Source: Defluviitaleaceae bacterium
Lineage (GTDB): Bacteria; Bacillota_I; Bacilli_A; MOL361; Turicibacteraceae
NCBI GenBank assembly: GCA_009778135.1
Contig: WRKJ01000096.1
Location: 1 to 39,848 of the forward strand
Direction: 5' to 3'
Length of the DNA stretch: 39,848 nt
The notes under the pieces were generated by a model. The model was not told the DNA's origin and did not search any database. It saw only the letters and a program-made list of their open reading frames with translations. The first letter of the stretch is position 1, and each line of letters begins with the position of its first letter. This document shows, piece by piece, positions 1 to 8,223 of the stretch. Both the position numbers and the translations under genes were made by a program.

Positions 1-265
1 TGTTTGCGGTAATCCCTGTTACCTTTGATTTCTCAATCATTATTTTACAGGTAAATCCACGTTCTTACAATTGTCGAGGTTCTTTTTTTGAATCCGGAAC
101 TACATATTGTACTAGCATTTTGACATATTTTCATAAATTTTAAATTATAAATGGTAACAAAAAAGTTTATTCAAGCCGTTGAATACACAATCATGCTATT
201 CTTACTTATAGCACGTTCTTAATCGAAAATCATATGTAGCCAATTACTTCGAGTAAACCAGAGAC
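1..265. other. AT-rich stretch, no intact gene
   Basis: I see no complete gene here. Downstream of the early stop of the toxin (minus strand), another frame contains a phrase reading HDCVFNGLNKLF after two stop codons. It could be the decayed C-terminal end of a RelE/ParE toxin, but the resemblance is by eye and weak. Confidence 0.3.
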
Positions 266-508
266 TTAACACATGACTAACACGCAATCATCAACTACAA
301 AATATTTCAAATCTGTATTTTTGTCAATGCGAGAAGAAACATTTGAACCACTATCAGGCATTGTTTGTAATGTTTCAAGACGAGAACGAATTTCTTCTTT
401 GAAATTTTCGATTGTTTTTTCGTAAAACCCCCACTCTCTTTCTGATGAAACAATTGTTTCTAAATCGCTTGGAAATTCAGTAGAATACTTTAACGTGTAC
501 TTTTTCAT
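266..508 (-). CDS. RelE/ParE-family toxin, probably C-terminally truncated
   Basis: The 80-residue product has the layout of RelE/ParE-type mRNA-interferase toxins: an N-terminal KYTLKYSTEF strand, a central helical hairpin with KEEIRSRLETLQTMPDSG, then LKYFVVDDCVL, which matches the usual K-Y-x-x-V-D-x-Y-x-x-F core strand. Family members normally run about 90-105 residues, and the last strands carry the catalytic basic and aromatic residues. Here the frame stops at VLVMC, so that part is missing and the toxin may be dead. Its ATG overlaps the antitoxin stop by one base (TGATG), and a GGAG sits 8 bases upstream. The family call rests on motif shape and partner gene; the loss of activity is inference. 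Confidence 0.6.
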   Translation of the reverse strand: MKKYTLKYSTEFPSDLETIVSSEREWGFYEKTIENFKEEIRSRLETLQTMPDSGSNVSSRIDKNTDLKYFVVDDCVLVMC

Positions 509-738
509 CAGACTGTCTCCAACACTTGCAAAACTTCGTCATGAGAAAGGAAGTTTCCTGATTGAATTGATTTTTCTCTTTTGTAAATTTCTTGAAAAAA
601 TTCAACTTCTGCCAATGTTTCAAAAATCGCCTTGTTTAATAGATCTTGTGTCACGAAAAAGCCCTGCTCATTATCCTGTTCAATTCGTCTTGCGCTGCGT
701 TTGATAACATTTAAAATATTGTCTGCTACTAAATCCAT
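508..738 (-). CDS. Antitoxin of a RelE/ParE-type toxin-antitoxin pair
   Basis: A 76-residue, charged, mainly helical protein ending in FLSHDEVLQVLETV. The S-H-D/E-E-V ending is typical of the toxin-binding tail of Phd/RelB-like antitoxins. Translation is coupled to the toxin gene by a one-base overlap, the usual arrangement for these pairs. A good ribosome binding site (AGGAGTG) lies 6 bases before the ATG. It would be expected to neutralise the toxin by direct binding and to repress its own promoter. I cannot tell the antitoxin subfamily from sequence alone; the DNA-binding N-terminus (MDLVADNILNVIKRSARR) is not a motif I recognise. Confidence 0.6.
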   Translation of the reverse strand: MDLVADNILNVIKRSARRIEQDNEQGFFVTQDLLNKAIFETLAEVEFFQEIYKREKSIQSGNFLSHDEVLQVLETV

Positions 739-821
739 TCTTCATCACTCCTGTTAATTTTTAAGAGGCGTTGGCTTTCATCTTTTAATACGCATAAGTT
801 TTTTTCCTCGTTGAACTATTT

Positions 822-835
822 AGTGCTCAGTGCTC
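822..835. repeat. Tandem 7-bp direct repeat upstream of the antitoxin gene
   Basis: Two back-to-back copies of AGTGCTC lie about 85-100 bp upstream of the antitoxin start in an otherwise AT-rich spacer. Such a repeat could be an operator for autoregulation of the toxin-antitoxin pair. No clear sigma-A promoter could be fixed beside it, so the role is a guess. Confidence 0.25.
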
Positions 836-1012
836 ACGTCAAATGTGGGCTAGTTATAACTCATGATGACAAAAATATGAAACAAAGTCATACATAAAAA
901 AATATTCATATCTTTGTCTTTATTTATATAAAATAGCTTATATCCTGGCTGATGCTAAAATATTGTTAGGCAACTGTTGATTCAACGTAAAATCAGTCAT
1001 TTTGCACCATTC

Positions 1013-1654
1013 CTAACCTTTATTGCTATTTAGCTGTGTCTCACGACTACGCTTTTCATCATCCAAACCATGCTTTCGAAGTTTACCACGAACTCTACAC
1101 ATTGCATTCCAAACATTTCTAACATCAAATTGATAGGCTTTGGCAATTTCTTCGTAGGTCAACCCGTTGATAAGCCCTTCCAAGCATTGTTGCTCTACTT
1201 TACCAAAAAAGTTATCCTGTAGAAGTAGCTTGTTTAACTCAGTCCGGTAGACATGTAAAACTGTGTTGTTTTCTTCTTCCAAAACGTGAGACTTCTCTAC
1301 ACTATATGTGCCACGAGATTCCATAATCAATGTGATTTCATCCATTTCAGTTGCATACTCAGTCTTAATAATCTCTTTTCGACATAAAGAAACCATCTCA
1401 TTTCGAACGCATGATAACGCATAGCTATAAAAAGTTGCATCTTCTTGTTTTTGATAAGTTAACACTGCACGATAAAAAGCGACAGCACCCACTTGGTAAA
1501 AGTCTTCTCGTTCATAACTTTGCAAATAATACCTTCTCACGACTTTATTAATAAGCGTTTTATACCTAAGGAGCAAATGTTCAAAAGCTATTTCATCTCC
1601 CTGCTTCACTTGTGCGATCAATTCAGAATCTGGTCGATCAATCATTTTTGACAT
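1013..1654 (-). CDS. sigH: SigH-like RNA polymerase sigma factor (sigma-70 family)
   Basis: 213 residues with the two-domain layout of small sigma factors. Region 2 (about 7-95) includes DSELIAQVKQGDEIAFEHLL and REDFYQVGAVAFYRAVLTY, the core-binding/-10 recognition helix. Region 4 (about 150-200) includes LINGLTYEEIAKAYQFDVRNVWNAMCRVRGKLRK, a helix-turn-helix. SigH (Spo0H) of Bacillus directs the transition to stationary phase, competence and early sporulation. The identity is supported by its position directly after mrnC-rlmB, where sigH lies in Bacillus; the rae1/yacP gene usually found between rlmB and sigH is absent. The start lies 6 bp after the rlmB stop, so the two are likely cotranscribed. 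Region 2 is fairly divergent, so a specialised SigH-like factor is possible. Confidence 0.8.
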   Translation of the reverse strand: MSKMIDRPDSELIAQVKQGDEIAFEHLLLRYKTLINKVVRRYYLQSYEREDFYQVGAVAFYRAVLTYQKQEDATFYSYALSCVRNEMVSLCRKEIIKTEYATEMDEITLIMESRGTYSVEKSHVLEEENNTVLHVYRTELNKLLLQDNFFGKVEQQCLEGLINGLTYEEIAKAYQFDVRNVWNAMCRVRGKLRKHGLDDEKRSRETQLNSNKG

Positions 1655-1660
1655 CTCTCC

Positions 1661-2422
1661 TTATGCTTTAATTCTAGGATTTCTTTGATTGTACACCTCG
1701 TACATGAGAAGGGCCGCTGCAACAGATGCATTAAGTGACGTCATTTTCCCAATCATCGGCAAATGTACTTTGAAATCACATGCTGCTTTTACAAGTCGAC
1801 TCATGCCACGACCTTCACTCCCAATGACGACACACACAGGCAGCGTCATATCCACAGCACGATAATCTTCTGATTCACCGGCATCTGTTCCAACCAACCA
1901 AATGCCAGCTTTTTTCATTCGCTCAATCGTCCGATTCAAATTGGCAACTTGAACGACAGGAACATACTCAATCGCACCAGCTGAAAGCCTTGCGACTGTT
2001 GACCCCAGACCGACCGAACCATGCTTAGGAATAATAATCGCATCAACACCCACAGCTTCAGCACTTCGCACGATTGCACCTAAATTATGAACATCTTCTA
2101 AGCCATCTAACATCACAAGAAATGCAGGTTTTTCTCTTTTCTTGACTGTTTCAAGCAGATCATCAAGTCCTAAATAGTCATATGTTGCGACTTCTGCCAC
2201 CAAACCTTGAAATTGTCCTGAAATGTTATATCTCTGATGTGCCAATTGTTTCAACTTTTTTGAATCAACCACCTCATGATCAATATTCAACGTTTGAATC
2301 AACTTTCTCATTTCTCCTTCTTTTTTAATCACTTCATGTGTGACGACTAATTTGTAAACTTGACGTCCTGCACGAAGTGCTTCAAGTACAGCATTTTTAC
2401 CATAAATAACATCTTTAGACAT
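1661..2422 (-). CDS. rlmB: 23S rRNA (guanosine-2'-O-)-methyltransferase RlmB (TrmH/SPOUT family)
   Basis: 253 residues. An N-terminal substrate-binding domain (KDVIYGKNAVLEALRAGR) is followed by the SPOUT knot. All three SpoU motifs are visible: LEDVHNLGAIVRSAEAVG, IGSEGRGMSRLV and SLNASVAAALLMYEV. The enzyme methylates the ribose of G2251 (E. coli numbering) in the 23S rRNA P-loop using SAM. I chose the ATG at 2422 because a GGAGAGG lies 9 bases upstream and the protein then begins at the conserved MSKDVIYGKN; the frame stays open to 2470 without a better site. The start overlaps the end of mrnC by 8 bp, implying translational coupling. Confidence 0.92.
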   Translation of the reverse strand: MSKDVIYGKNAVLEALRAGRQVYKLVVTHEVIKKEGEMRKLIQTLNIDHEVVDSKKLKQLAHQRYNISGQFQGLVAEVATYDYLGLDDLLETVKKREKPAFLVMLDGLEDVHNLGAIVRSAEAVGVDAIIIPKHGSVGLGSTVARLSAGAIEYVPVVQVANLNRTIERMKKAGIWLVGTDAGESEDYRAVDMTLPVCVVIGSEGRGMSRLVKAACDFKVHLPMIGKMTSLNASVAAALLMYEVYNQRNPRIKA

Positions 2423-2813
2423 GTGCTTCATCCTCTCCACGAATTTCAATACAATATAAAACAACTTCATCTAACCGAGCAAACCTTGCTGTTAAATATA
2501 AAAAGCCAATTAATGCTTCAAAGGCTGTACTTTGGCGATAGATGATAACATCTGTATTTTTAGGAACAGTACCACTTTTCACATTACGACCACGCCGAAC
2601 AATCACGAGCTCTTCATCGGTTAAATAGTCTTCATCTATTAATCGCTGCAAAATTTTTGATTGTGCTTTTGCTGATACATAAAACACAGCAGATTCATGA
2701 AATTTTTTAGACTTATTAATGCCCCTTCGAATCAACATTTCACGAATTTTCAAATCATAATAAGCATCACCTACAAAGGCAAGCATGGAACCATTCATTG
2801 CTTCAACATTCAT
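2415..2813 (-). CDS. mrnC: Mini-ribonuclease 3 (MrnC), 23S rRNA maturation
   Basis: 132 residues, a lone RNase III catalytic domain without a double-stranded RNA-binding domain, as expected for Mini-III. The signature LAFVGDAYYDLKIREML carries the catalytic acidic residues, and a second acidic motif lies in AFEALIGFLYL. In Bacillus this enzyme trims the 23S rRNA precursor ends with help of ribosomal protein L3. Bacilli usually have cysS just upstream; here a small membrane protein and a terminator are upstream instead. It is first in a mrnC-rlmB-sigH unit whose genes overlap or nearly touch. Confidence 0.9.
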   Translation of the reverse strand: MNVEAMNGSMLAFVGDAYYDLKIREMLIRRGINKSKKFHESAVFYVSAKAQSKILQRLIDEDYLTDEELVIVRRGRNVKSGTVPKNTDVIIYRQSTAFEALIGFLYLTARFARLDEVVLYCIEIRGEDEAHV

Positions 2814-2889
2814 CTTTTCAACCCTCTACTACAATTTATCAAATGACGAGATTCTTCCATCAAGCTTAAAACGCTCGTTTACATTTTTA

Positions 2890-2895
2890 ATTATA
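2890..2895 (-). promoter_or_regulatory. Possible -10 element for mrnC-rlmB-sigH
   Basis: The minus strand reads TATAAT preceded by AAGG about 77 bases before the mrnC start, after a terminator that isolates the unit. The only nearby -35 candidate (TTCGACA) is spaced too far, about 20 bp, so the promoter is tentative. Confidence 0.35.
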
Positions 2896-2969
2896 CCTTA
2901 TATTTTATCCTAAAATGTCGAAATATGTAAAATTAACCCATTTTTCCAAGAAAAAATAAAATTTAATAA

Positions 2970-2993
2970 AAATAACGCTTTCTAGCGTTATTT
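2970..2993 (-). terminator. Rho-independent terminator after the small membrane protein gene
   Basis: A 10-bp stem AAATAACGCT / AGCGTTATTT with a 4-base loop is followed on the minus strand by a T-rich tract. It lies about 60 bp after the stop of the gene ending at 3052. Confidence 0.65.
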
Positions 2994-3051
2994 AAGCTTA
3001 ATCTATTGGTATTTTTTTCCATAGGTTTATTTTTTCTTAAAAGAAAACTTT

Positions 3052-3330
3052 TTAAATTGGCAAACTTTGCAGCATGTCATGAACCCATTCTGGCAAAATG
3101 AAGAACTCTACCGAAAACAGAAAAACAACCAGACCAGAAATAATAATCAGAAATAAGAGCACCTTTGTAATCGTCTTAAAGATTAACATCGATAAAAATG
3201 CCAAAACCAAGCCAACAAACAATCCTTGTAAAATACCATTCACTGCCACAAAATTTCTAAAATGTCGATTAAGTAACCAAAGCCCCGCTACAAACACAAT
3301 ATAATACATCAAGTTAAATGCTCTTTTCAT
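3052..3330 (-). CDS. Small integral membrane protein, function unknown
   Basis: 92 residues, not recognised. Three hydrophobic segments are visible: about 8-22 (MYYIVFVAGLWLL), 34-52 (LQGLFVGLVLAFLSMLIF) and 56-76 (KVLLFLIIISGLVVFLFSV). These are separated by short basic loops. It is a single-gene unit between rsmG, about 95 bp upstream, and its own terminator. The alternating short loops suggest a three-pass inner-membrane protein; nothing indicates a substrate or partner. Confidence 0.6.
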   Translation of the reverse strand: MKRAFNLMYYIVFVAGLWLLNRHFRNFVAVNGILQGLFVGLVLAFLSMLIFKTITKVLLFLIIISGLVVFLFSVEFFILPEWVHDMLQSLPI

Positions 3331-3426
3331 CGTATCACCTTTTCCATCATTAACTTACACCTTATTAGCAGCTACGAAAAATGATACTTCATATCTAAAT
3401 AGGGGATTCGGACATCTCTACACGCC

Positions 3427-4134
3427 CTAAATCAAAGGTCGATTCTTAATTTGCCCAAACTGACGCGGATATTTCTTAGGGGTAAGCGCCATTTTTTTAA
3501 AGTAAATATTTACCCGATCCCCTATTCCTTCAATACTTGAGTCAGTGGTTTTTTCATGTGTCAAACCTAATCTACTAGGTCCTTGCTTGGCCGCTTTAAG
3601 TTCTACATGTCCAGCAGGTCCTTTTAATGTGACAAAGCACCCATCTACTTTCACAAGTGGCGCACATAATTCAACCAGCATCGATAACTTTGCCACTGCC
3701 CGTGACGTGACCAAATCAAAATATTCCCGTTTCTCCTCAGCAAATGCTTCAGCACGTATATGAATCGCTTTCACATGCGCCAGACCCAATTCTTCGATGC
3801 AAACATTCAAAAATTCAATTCTTTTACCGAGTGAATCGATCAAATCAAATTGAACCTCTGGATAAGCAATTGCCAAAGGAATACCTGGAAAACCTGCACC
3901 AGTTCCAACATCACAAACCGTTTTAATTCCCAACCATTCCATTTCTAAAAAAGGGTCAAGCGAATCATAAAAATGCTTGGCATAAACTTCCGATTCTTCT
4001 GTAATCCCCGTCAAGTTCATTCGTTCATTCCAATCGACCAACAACAGATAAAAACGATGAAATTGATCTTTTTGATCATCACTCAAAACCAACCCTCTAG
4101 ATGCTAACAACGCATAAAATTCATTACCTATCAT
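3427..4134 (-). CDS. rsmG: 16S rRNA (guanine527-N7)-methyltransferase RsmG (GidB)
   Basis: 235 residues, the normal size. The SAM-binding motif I is clear ([18 protein letters not shown]), followed by motif II acidic residues in [14 protein letters not shown] and the [14 protein letters not shown] segment. RsmG adds the m7G527 mark to 16S rRNA; its loss gives low-level streptomycin resistance in several bacteria. The ATG overlaps the mnmG stop (ATGA), and an AAGGAGG lies within the last mnmG codons, so the two are translationally coupled, as in most Firmicutes. Confidence 0.95.
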   Translation of the reverse strand: MIGNEFYALLASRGLVLSDDQKDQFHRFYLLLVDWNERMNLTGITEESEVYAKHFYDSLDPFLEMEWLGIKTVCDVGTGAGFPGIPLAIAYPEVQFDLIDSLGKRIEFLNVCIEELGLAHVKAIHIRAEAFAEEKREYFDLVTSRAVAKLSMLVELCAPLVKVDGCFVTLKGPAGHVELKAAKQGPSRLGLTHEKTTDSSIEGIGDRVNIYFKKMALTPKKYPRQFGQIKNRPLI

Positions 4135-6020
4135 GATCGACGCCTCCTTGCGTCCATATAAATCATCAAAACTTGCAAATCTGCTGGATTAACACCTGAA
4201 ATCCGTGCTGCTTGTCCCATGGTTAACGGTCTAACATCCTTTAATTTTTGCACCGCTTCAAGCGCCAAATTAGGCACTTCATCATAATCAATATCAGCTG
4301 GAATCTTTCGCTCATCCATCTTCTTCATCTTTTGTGCTTGCTGGATCGCTTTGGCGATATACCCGTCGTACTTCACCATGATCTCAACCTGCTCTGCGAT
4401 CTCATCAGTCACAGTGGACACCTCGTTCATCAATGTCAACAGATGCGCATAAGTCAACTCTGGACGCTTTAACAAATCAATCGCCAACACACCATCTTTT
4501 AAAGGCGCTGACCCGACCTTTTCTAAAAAGTCGTTCACACCCGCCTTCGGCGTGATCCTGATTTCAGATAAACGTTTTTTCTCTGCTTCAATACCAGCCA
4601 GCTTCTTCGTTAACTTCGCATACTTGTCATCACTCACCAGCCCAACACGCTTTCCATATTCAGTTAACCGAACATCTGCGTTATCGTGACGTAATAACAA
4701 CCTAAACTCTGCTCTTGAAGTTAACAACCGATAAGGCTCAAGGGTTCCTTTCGTCACCAAATCATCGATCATGACACCAATGTAAGCCTCATCTCGCGCC
4801 AGTATCAAAGGGTCTTCACCACGAATTTTTAACACGGCATTAATACCAGCCATCAGTCCTTGACCCGCCGCTTCTTCATAACCACTGGTCCCGTTAATTT
4901 GACCCGCTGTATACAAGCCTGAGATCAGCTTTGTTTCTAAAGTCGGCCACAACTGAATCGGCTTAATGGCATCATATTCAATGGCATAACCATGACGGAT
5001 AATTTTCGCCTGTTCGAGTCCTTTAATGGAGTGCAACATTTCTTCTTGGACGTCTCTTGGCAAACTGGTTGAAAAGCCTTGAACATAAATTTCATCTAAA
5101 TACCGAGCTTCCGGTTCTAAAAAAATCTGATGTCGTGGCTTATCATGAAAGCGAACCAACTTATCTTCAATCGATGGACAATAACGTGGTCCAACACCTG
5201 AAACTACCCCTGAATACATGGACGATTTATCCAAATTAGCTTGGATAATCGCATGCGTTTTTTCGTTCGTATACGTCAGATAACAAGGTAATTGATCTTC
5301 AAGCGGTAAAAATGCTGTCGTATCAAAGCTAAACGCCAATGGCTGATCATCACCTGAATGCACTTCTAATCCAGTAACATCGACCGTCTTTGCATCAACA
5401 CGAGGTGGTGTTCCTGTTTTTAAACGAAACAAATCAAAGCCTAATTCACGTAAGCAGTCTGATAAAGTAGAACTGGTCGCTGATCCTTCAGGTCCAGAAG
5501 GTGTCACTTCATCACTAATCATGATTTTTGATGTCATATAAGTGCCAGTCGTTAAAATAACAGCTTTGCTATGAACCAAACGACCTGAGTCTAACCTCAC
5601 ACCACGAATTTCATGATCCTGCGTGACTAAAGCCCCGACACCATCTTCTAAAACATCTAAGTTTTCTTGAGCCAAAACGGTCTTTTGGATTTCTTCTGGA
5701 TATTTGATTTTATCTGCTTGGGCACGAAGCGCACGCACGGCTGGTCCTTTACTCGTGTTAAGCATGCGCATTTGAACATAGCTTTTGTCTGTATTGCGTG
5801 CCATCTCACCGCCTAAAGCATCAATCTCACGAACCACAATGCCTTTTGCTGGTCCACCAATCGCTGGGTTACATGGCATGAAGCCGATCTTTTTAATAGC
5901 CGTTGTGACAAGCAACGTCCGCAACCCCATACGTGCTGGTGCCAAACAAGCTTCAATTCCCGCATGTCCACCACCGACAACAATGACATCATAATTTTCA
6001 TTCATTTTATTCACACTCAT
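4131..6020 (-). CDS. mnmG: tRNA uridine-5-carboxymethylaminomethyl modification enzyme MnmG (GidA)
   Basis: 629 residues, full length for the family. An N-terminal FAD dinucleotide fold ([15 protein letters not shown]), the conserved [11 protein letters not shown] with its active cysteine, a second cysteine in [27 protein letters not shown], and the C-terminal tRNA/MnmE-binding region ending in [19 protein letters not shown] are all present. With MnmE it modifies U34 of tRNAs at C5; mnmE is not in this window. Two in-frame starts are possible (6020 and 6005). Neither has a strong Shine-Dalgarno; I kept the first. The gene follows the yebC terminator by only about 55 bp, where a poor promoter (TTGTTT, 17 bp, GATAAA) might lie. 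Confidence 0.95.
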   Translation of the reverse strand: MSVNKMNENYDVIVVGGGHAGIEACLAPARMGLRTLLVTTAIKKIGFMPCNPAIGGPAKGIVVREIDALGGEMARNTDKSYVQMRMLNTSKGPAVRALRAQADKIKYPEEIQKTVLAQENLDVLEDGVGALVTQDHEIRGVRLDSGRLVHSKAVILTTGTYMTSKIMISDEVTPSGPEGSATSSTLSDCLRELGFDLFRLKTGTPPRVDAKTVDVTGLEVHSGDDQPLAFSFDTTAFLPLEDQLPCYLTYTNEKTHAIIQANLDKSSMYSGVVSGVGPRYCPSIEDKLVRFHDKPRHQIFLEPEARYLDEIYVQGFSTSLPRDVQEEMLHSIKGLEQAKIIRHGYAIEYDAIKPIQLWPTLETKLISGLYTAGQINGTSGYEEAAGQGLMAGINAVLKIRGEDPLILARDEAYIGVMIDDLVTKGTLEPYRLLTSRAEFRLLLRHDNADVRLTEYGKRVGLVSDDKYAKLTKKLAGIEAEKKRLSEIRITPKAGVNDFLEKVGSAPLKDGVLAIDLLKRPELTYAHLLTLMNEVSTVTDEIAEQVEIMVKYDGYIAKAIQQAQKMKKMDERKIPADIDYDEVPNLALEAVQKLKDVRPLTMGQAARISGVNPADLQVLMIYMDARRRRS

Positions 6021-6074
6021 TTTTTATCAAAGAATTTTTTGGTAAAAACAACGCCATCGAAAGCGACATGAAAA

Positions 6075-6092
6075 ACGCTCAAAAAAGAGCGT
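6075..6092 (-). terminator. Short terminator after yebC
   Basis: The minus strand shows ACGCTC, a six-T loop, GAGCGT and then TTTT, starting 3 bases after the yebC stop. It is a compact hairpin that probably limits read-through into mnmG. Confidence 0.6.
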
Positions 6093-6095
6093 CCA

Positions 6096-6821
6096 TTATG
6101 CTTCATCCATCAATTCAACATTATGATACACATGACTCACATCATCATCAGCGTTTAATGCGTCAATTAATTTTAAAAATTTCTCTAAATCGTCTCCTGA
6201 TAAAACATTTGTCGTTGTCGGCAACATGGTCAATTCAGCTGTTTCAAATTCAGTGATACCCATCGTTGTCAATGCTTTTTGAACAGCAGCAAATTGATCC
6301 TGATCAGCAGTAACACTAATGAACCCTTCTTCATTTTCTACATCTCGAACGTCAACCTCCGCTTCCATCAAACTTTCGATGACTACTTCTTCATCTGATC
6401 CTTCAAACACAAATAAAGCAGTCGGCTCAAACATGAAAGAAACAGCACCACTGACGCCCATATTACCACCATTTTTCTTAAACGCACTTCTAACCTCGGC
6501 GACTGTCCGATTCACATTATCAGTCAAAGCATCTACAATAATCGCTGACCCCGATGGTCCATACCCTTCATAACGAATCGGTTCATAGTTTTCATCCACA
6601 CCACTTTTGGCTTTATTAATGGCTCGGTCAATAATATCCCGTGGCACACCTGCAACTTTCGCACGATCAACAACAGCTGCTAAATTTCGATTCATTCCAA
6701 CATCAGGATCCCCATTCTTAGCTGCCATATAAATTTCTTTCCCAAAGCGTGCATAAACCTTCCCTCTAGCTGCATCCTTAGACGCTTTTCCATACTTGAT
6801 ATTATTCCATTTACGACCCAT
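6096..6821 (-). CDS. yebC: YebC/PmpR family protein (transcription/translation regulator)
   Basis: 241 residues with the three-domain YebC layout: MGRKWNNIKYGKASKDAARGK at the N-terminus, GNLAA-like motif MNRNLAAVVDRAKVAGVPRDIIDRAI, YEGYGPSGSAIIVDALTDN, NRTVAEVRSAFKKNGGNMG, and the acidic C-terminal segment. Such proteins were described as DNA-binding regulators. Recent work on the family points to help with ribosomes stalled at proline-rich motifs, so the role of this copy is open. The ATG at 6821 fits the conserved start MGRKW and has AAGGTGA upstream; the longer frame to 6875 adds non-conserved sequence. Two sigma-A-like promoters lie upstream and a terminator follows directly. Confidence 0.92.
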   Translation of the reverse strand: MGRKWNNIKYGKASKDAARGKVYARFGKEIYMAAKNGDPDVGMNRNLAAVVDRAKVAGVPRDIIDRAINKAKSGVDENYEPIRYEGYGPSGSAIIVDALTDNVNRTVAEVRSAFKKNGGNMGVSGAVSFMFEPTALFVFEGSDEEVVIESLMEAEVDVRDVENEEGFISVTADQDQFAAVQKALTTMGITEFETAELTMLPTTTNVLSGDDLEKFLKLIDALNADDDVSHVYHNVELMDEA

Positions 6822-6862
6822 TAAAATCACCTTTTTCAAATATTCAAACATTTCCTCTTTAT

Positions 6863-6891
6863 AGTATATCATCATGAGCGGATTTTCGCAA
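6863..6891 (-). promoter_or_regulatory. Sigma-A promoter P2 of yebC
   Basis: On the minus strand TTGCGA (6886-6891), a 17-bp spacer and TATACT (6863-6868) sit about 42 bp before the yebC ATG. Confidence 0.6.
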
Positions 6892-7286
6892 TCTAATTGC
6901 TTTTAAAATCGTTCAGTAATGCGTTTATTATACCAAACCGAAGCCCCGAAATTCAAAAACCAAGCTTTCTAAGGTAATCACAAGACGATCTACTTTTCTA
7001 ATGGCTTCTAATTTCATGCCAAAATCTACGTCTCCCATTTCGTTATAGAAAATTACATTTCGTTTACTTTCCTCACTTACTGTCATGTTATCACCATACT
7101 TCATCATTAATTGTTAAAACAATAGGACTTTTTTCATTGTATCGACCACATTTAAAATCATTCCATTCAGACTTGGTAACAGACGCTTATTTTTTATTAC
7201 TTTTTTATTAACTGTCATTGTTGTTCCCTACCACTGATTGACATCTCTTTGACTTTTTTGATTGCTTCTTCTGACTCCTACCTCAT
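6876..7286. other. 411-bp gap with short, possibly decayed reading frames
   Basis: Besides the yebC promoters this gap holds three short minus-strand frames. One of 59 codons (6928-7107, beginning MMKYGDNMTV) ends inside the P1 promoter and has no strong ribosome binding site; its eighth codon is another ATG with GGTGAT just upstream. One of 34 codons lies at about 7115-7219 (MTVNKKVIKNKRLLPSLNG). An open stretch reading EESEEAIKKVKEMSISGREQQ-like sequence directly follows the 177-aa gene but has no start. Their composition looks protein-like, so this may be a broken gene tract. I recognise none of them. Confidence 0.3.
6927..6956 (-). promoter_or_regulatory. Upstream sigma-A promoter P1 of yebC
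   Basis: On the minus strand TTGAAT (6951-6956), 18 bp and TATAAT (6927-6932), with an extended -10 TGG before the hexamer. It lies about 65 bp upstream of P2, giving tandem promoters. Confidence 0.55.
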
Positions 7287-7820
7287 TTAATTCAAAACAA
7301 TGGGAATTCCATACTTATTAAACCCTTGCCCGTCATTGATGAATTGCTCATATTCTATTTCAGTGAATTTCATTTTTTCAACATGGCGATAAGTTTCAAT
7401 ATATACATCTTTTACGCCAGTTAGATTTCTCATTATGTAGTTCATGACTTCATCTAGCATTTCAGGCGTGAAAATTGATTCTTGTATTGCAATTGCACAT
7501 TCAACATTCTCTTTATGATATGTTACACACCACTTGAATTTTCCCAATGCAGGATTTATCAATAGTTGGTCATAACGTTTTTTTTCATCAATTCCGCATT
7601 TATAATAATGAGAAAGAAATTTAACAGGTTGCTTCTTGTCCTTCTTAACTACTTTAACAAGAATTTCTCCAGACCCTAGCTCTTTTTCAAACAGATAATC
7701 AATCAAAAAAACTTGTTTTTTATTTTTTGAGTTATACTTATTGAATCCCTCAATTAATTCTAAAGCATTGGGCGAGGGTAAACACTGATCATTAATCACA
7801 ATTTTATTAGTATCTACCAT
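7287..7820 (-). CDS. Hypothetical protein, 177 aa, possible immunity-type or accessory protein
   Basis: I do not recognise the family. The protein is soluble, lysine-rich and without signal peptide or membrane segments. It has an apparent alpha/beta make-up: GSGEILVKVVKKDKKQPVKF, LGKFKWCVTYHKENVECAIAIQES, then helices (TPEMLDEVMNYIMRNLTG) and a final MKFTEIEYEQFINDGQGF. Its start (ATG 7820) has only a distant GAGG, but it lies 13 bp after a possible 13-codon leader ORF with a strong site. A consensus sigma-A promoter drives it after a leader of about 140 bases. The surroundings look like accessory DNA with short broken frames. Immunity protein to a lost toxin is one possibility, with no direct evidence. 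Confidence 0.55.
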   Translation of the reverse strand: MVDTNKIVINDQCLPSPNALELIEGFNKYNSKNKKQVFLIDYLFEKELGSGEILVKVVKKDKKQPVKFLSHYYKCGIDEKKRYDQLLINPALGKFKWCVTYHKENVECAIAIQESIFTPEMLDEVMNYIMRNLTGVKDVYIETYRHVEKMKFTEIEYEQFINDGQGFNKYGIPIVLN

Positions 7821-7833
7821 TGATTACCATGCC

Positions 7834-7875
7834 TCACTCGACTAATAGATGTATTAGGTGTATCAAACGCTGCAT
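7834..7875 (-). CDS. Possible 13-aa leader peptide upstream of the 177-aa gene
   Basis: The ORF reads MQRLIHLIHLLVE and stops. It has a near-perfect Shine-Dalgarno, GGAGG at 7883-7887, 7 bases before the ATG. It lies between the consensus promoter at 7968-7996 and the 177-aa gene, 13 bp before that gene's ATG. It could couple translation or act as a regulatory leader peptide. It is too short for homology to be meaningful; the ribosome binding site is the main support. Confidence 0.4.
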   Translation of the reverse strand: MQRLIHLIHLLVE

Positions 7876-7967
7876 GACGTTACCTCCATTTGTACACTTT
7901 ATATGTGCTGTCAAATTAGCTTTAAAGAATTGCAATGGGCAATGTCAGTGAAAGCCTTTCAATAGGT

Positions 7968-7996
7968 AGTATATACCAGTCTTCGTCAAATGTCAA
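7968..7996 (-). promoter_or_regulatory. Consensus sigma-A promoter for the 177-aa gene
   Basis: The minus strand reads TTGACA (7991-7996), 17 bp, TATACT (7968-7973). Transcription would start near 7961 and give an approximately 140-base 5' leader containing the short ORF at 7834-7875. Confidence 0.8.
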
Positions 7997-8079
7997 GTAT
8001 TTTTAACAGAAGCAAAAGATTTCTTGTTAATCCAACAATGATACGCCACTTGCTAGTACAGAAGTTCATAAGTATCAAA

Positions 8080-8105
8080 AAGAATCGAGTAATAACTCGA
8101 CTCTT
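8080..8105 (-). terminator. Terminator of the ABC/M50 protease operon
   Basis: An 11-bp stem (8080-8090 with 8095-8105, one G-U pair) with loop TATT on the minus strand is followed by CTTTTTGA-type T-rich sequence. It lies about 120 bp after the protease stop codon. Confidence 0.65.
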
Positions 8106-8223
8106 CCATTGATAAAGTTTAATTCCCGTCTTACATTAGCTAACTGTAATCGTTATTCATATATGACTATTTTGTGACAAGTTGCAAGGCTACAATTCTT
8201 CTCTAGTAAATAGACAGTTGTAT

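Larger units (their letters stand above)
7821..8223. other. 403-bp gap: leader and promoter of the 177-aa gene plus terminator of the ABC/M50 operon
   Basis: From high to low coordinates on the minus strand it holds the 3' region of the protease gene, a terminator at 8080-8105, the promoter at 7968-7996, and a leader with the 13-codon ORF. No precursor-peptide-like ORF was found between the protease stop and the terminator. Confidence 0.6.

Noticed and set aside
7821-7880. A frame reading AAFDTPNTSISRVRHGNQW, considered as a toxin fragment before the 177-aa gene
   Set aside because: It has a stop two codons upstream and no start, and it lies in the leader after a consensus promoter; the resemblance to a polymorphic toxin is too weak.
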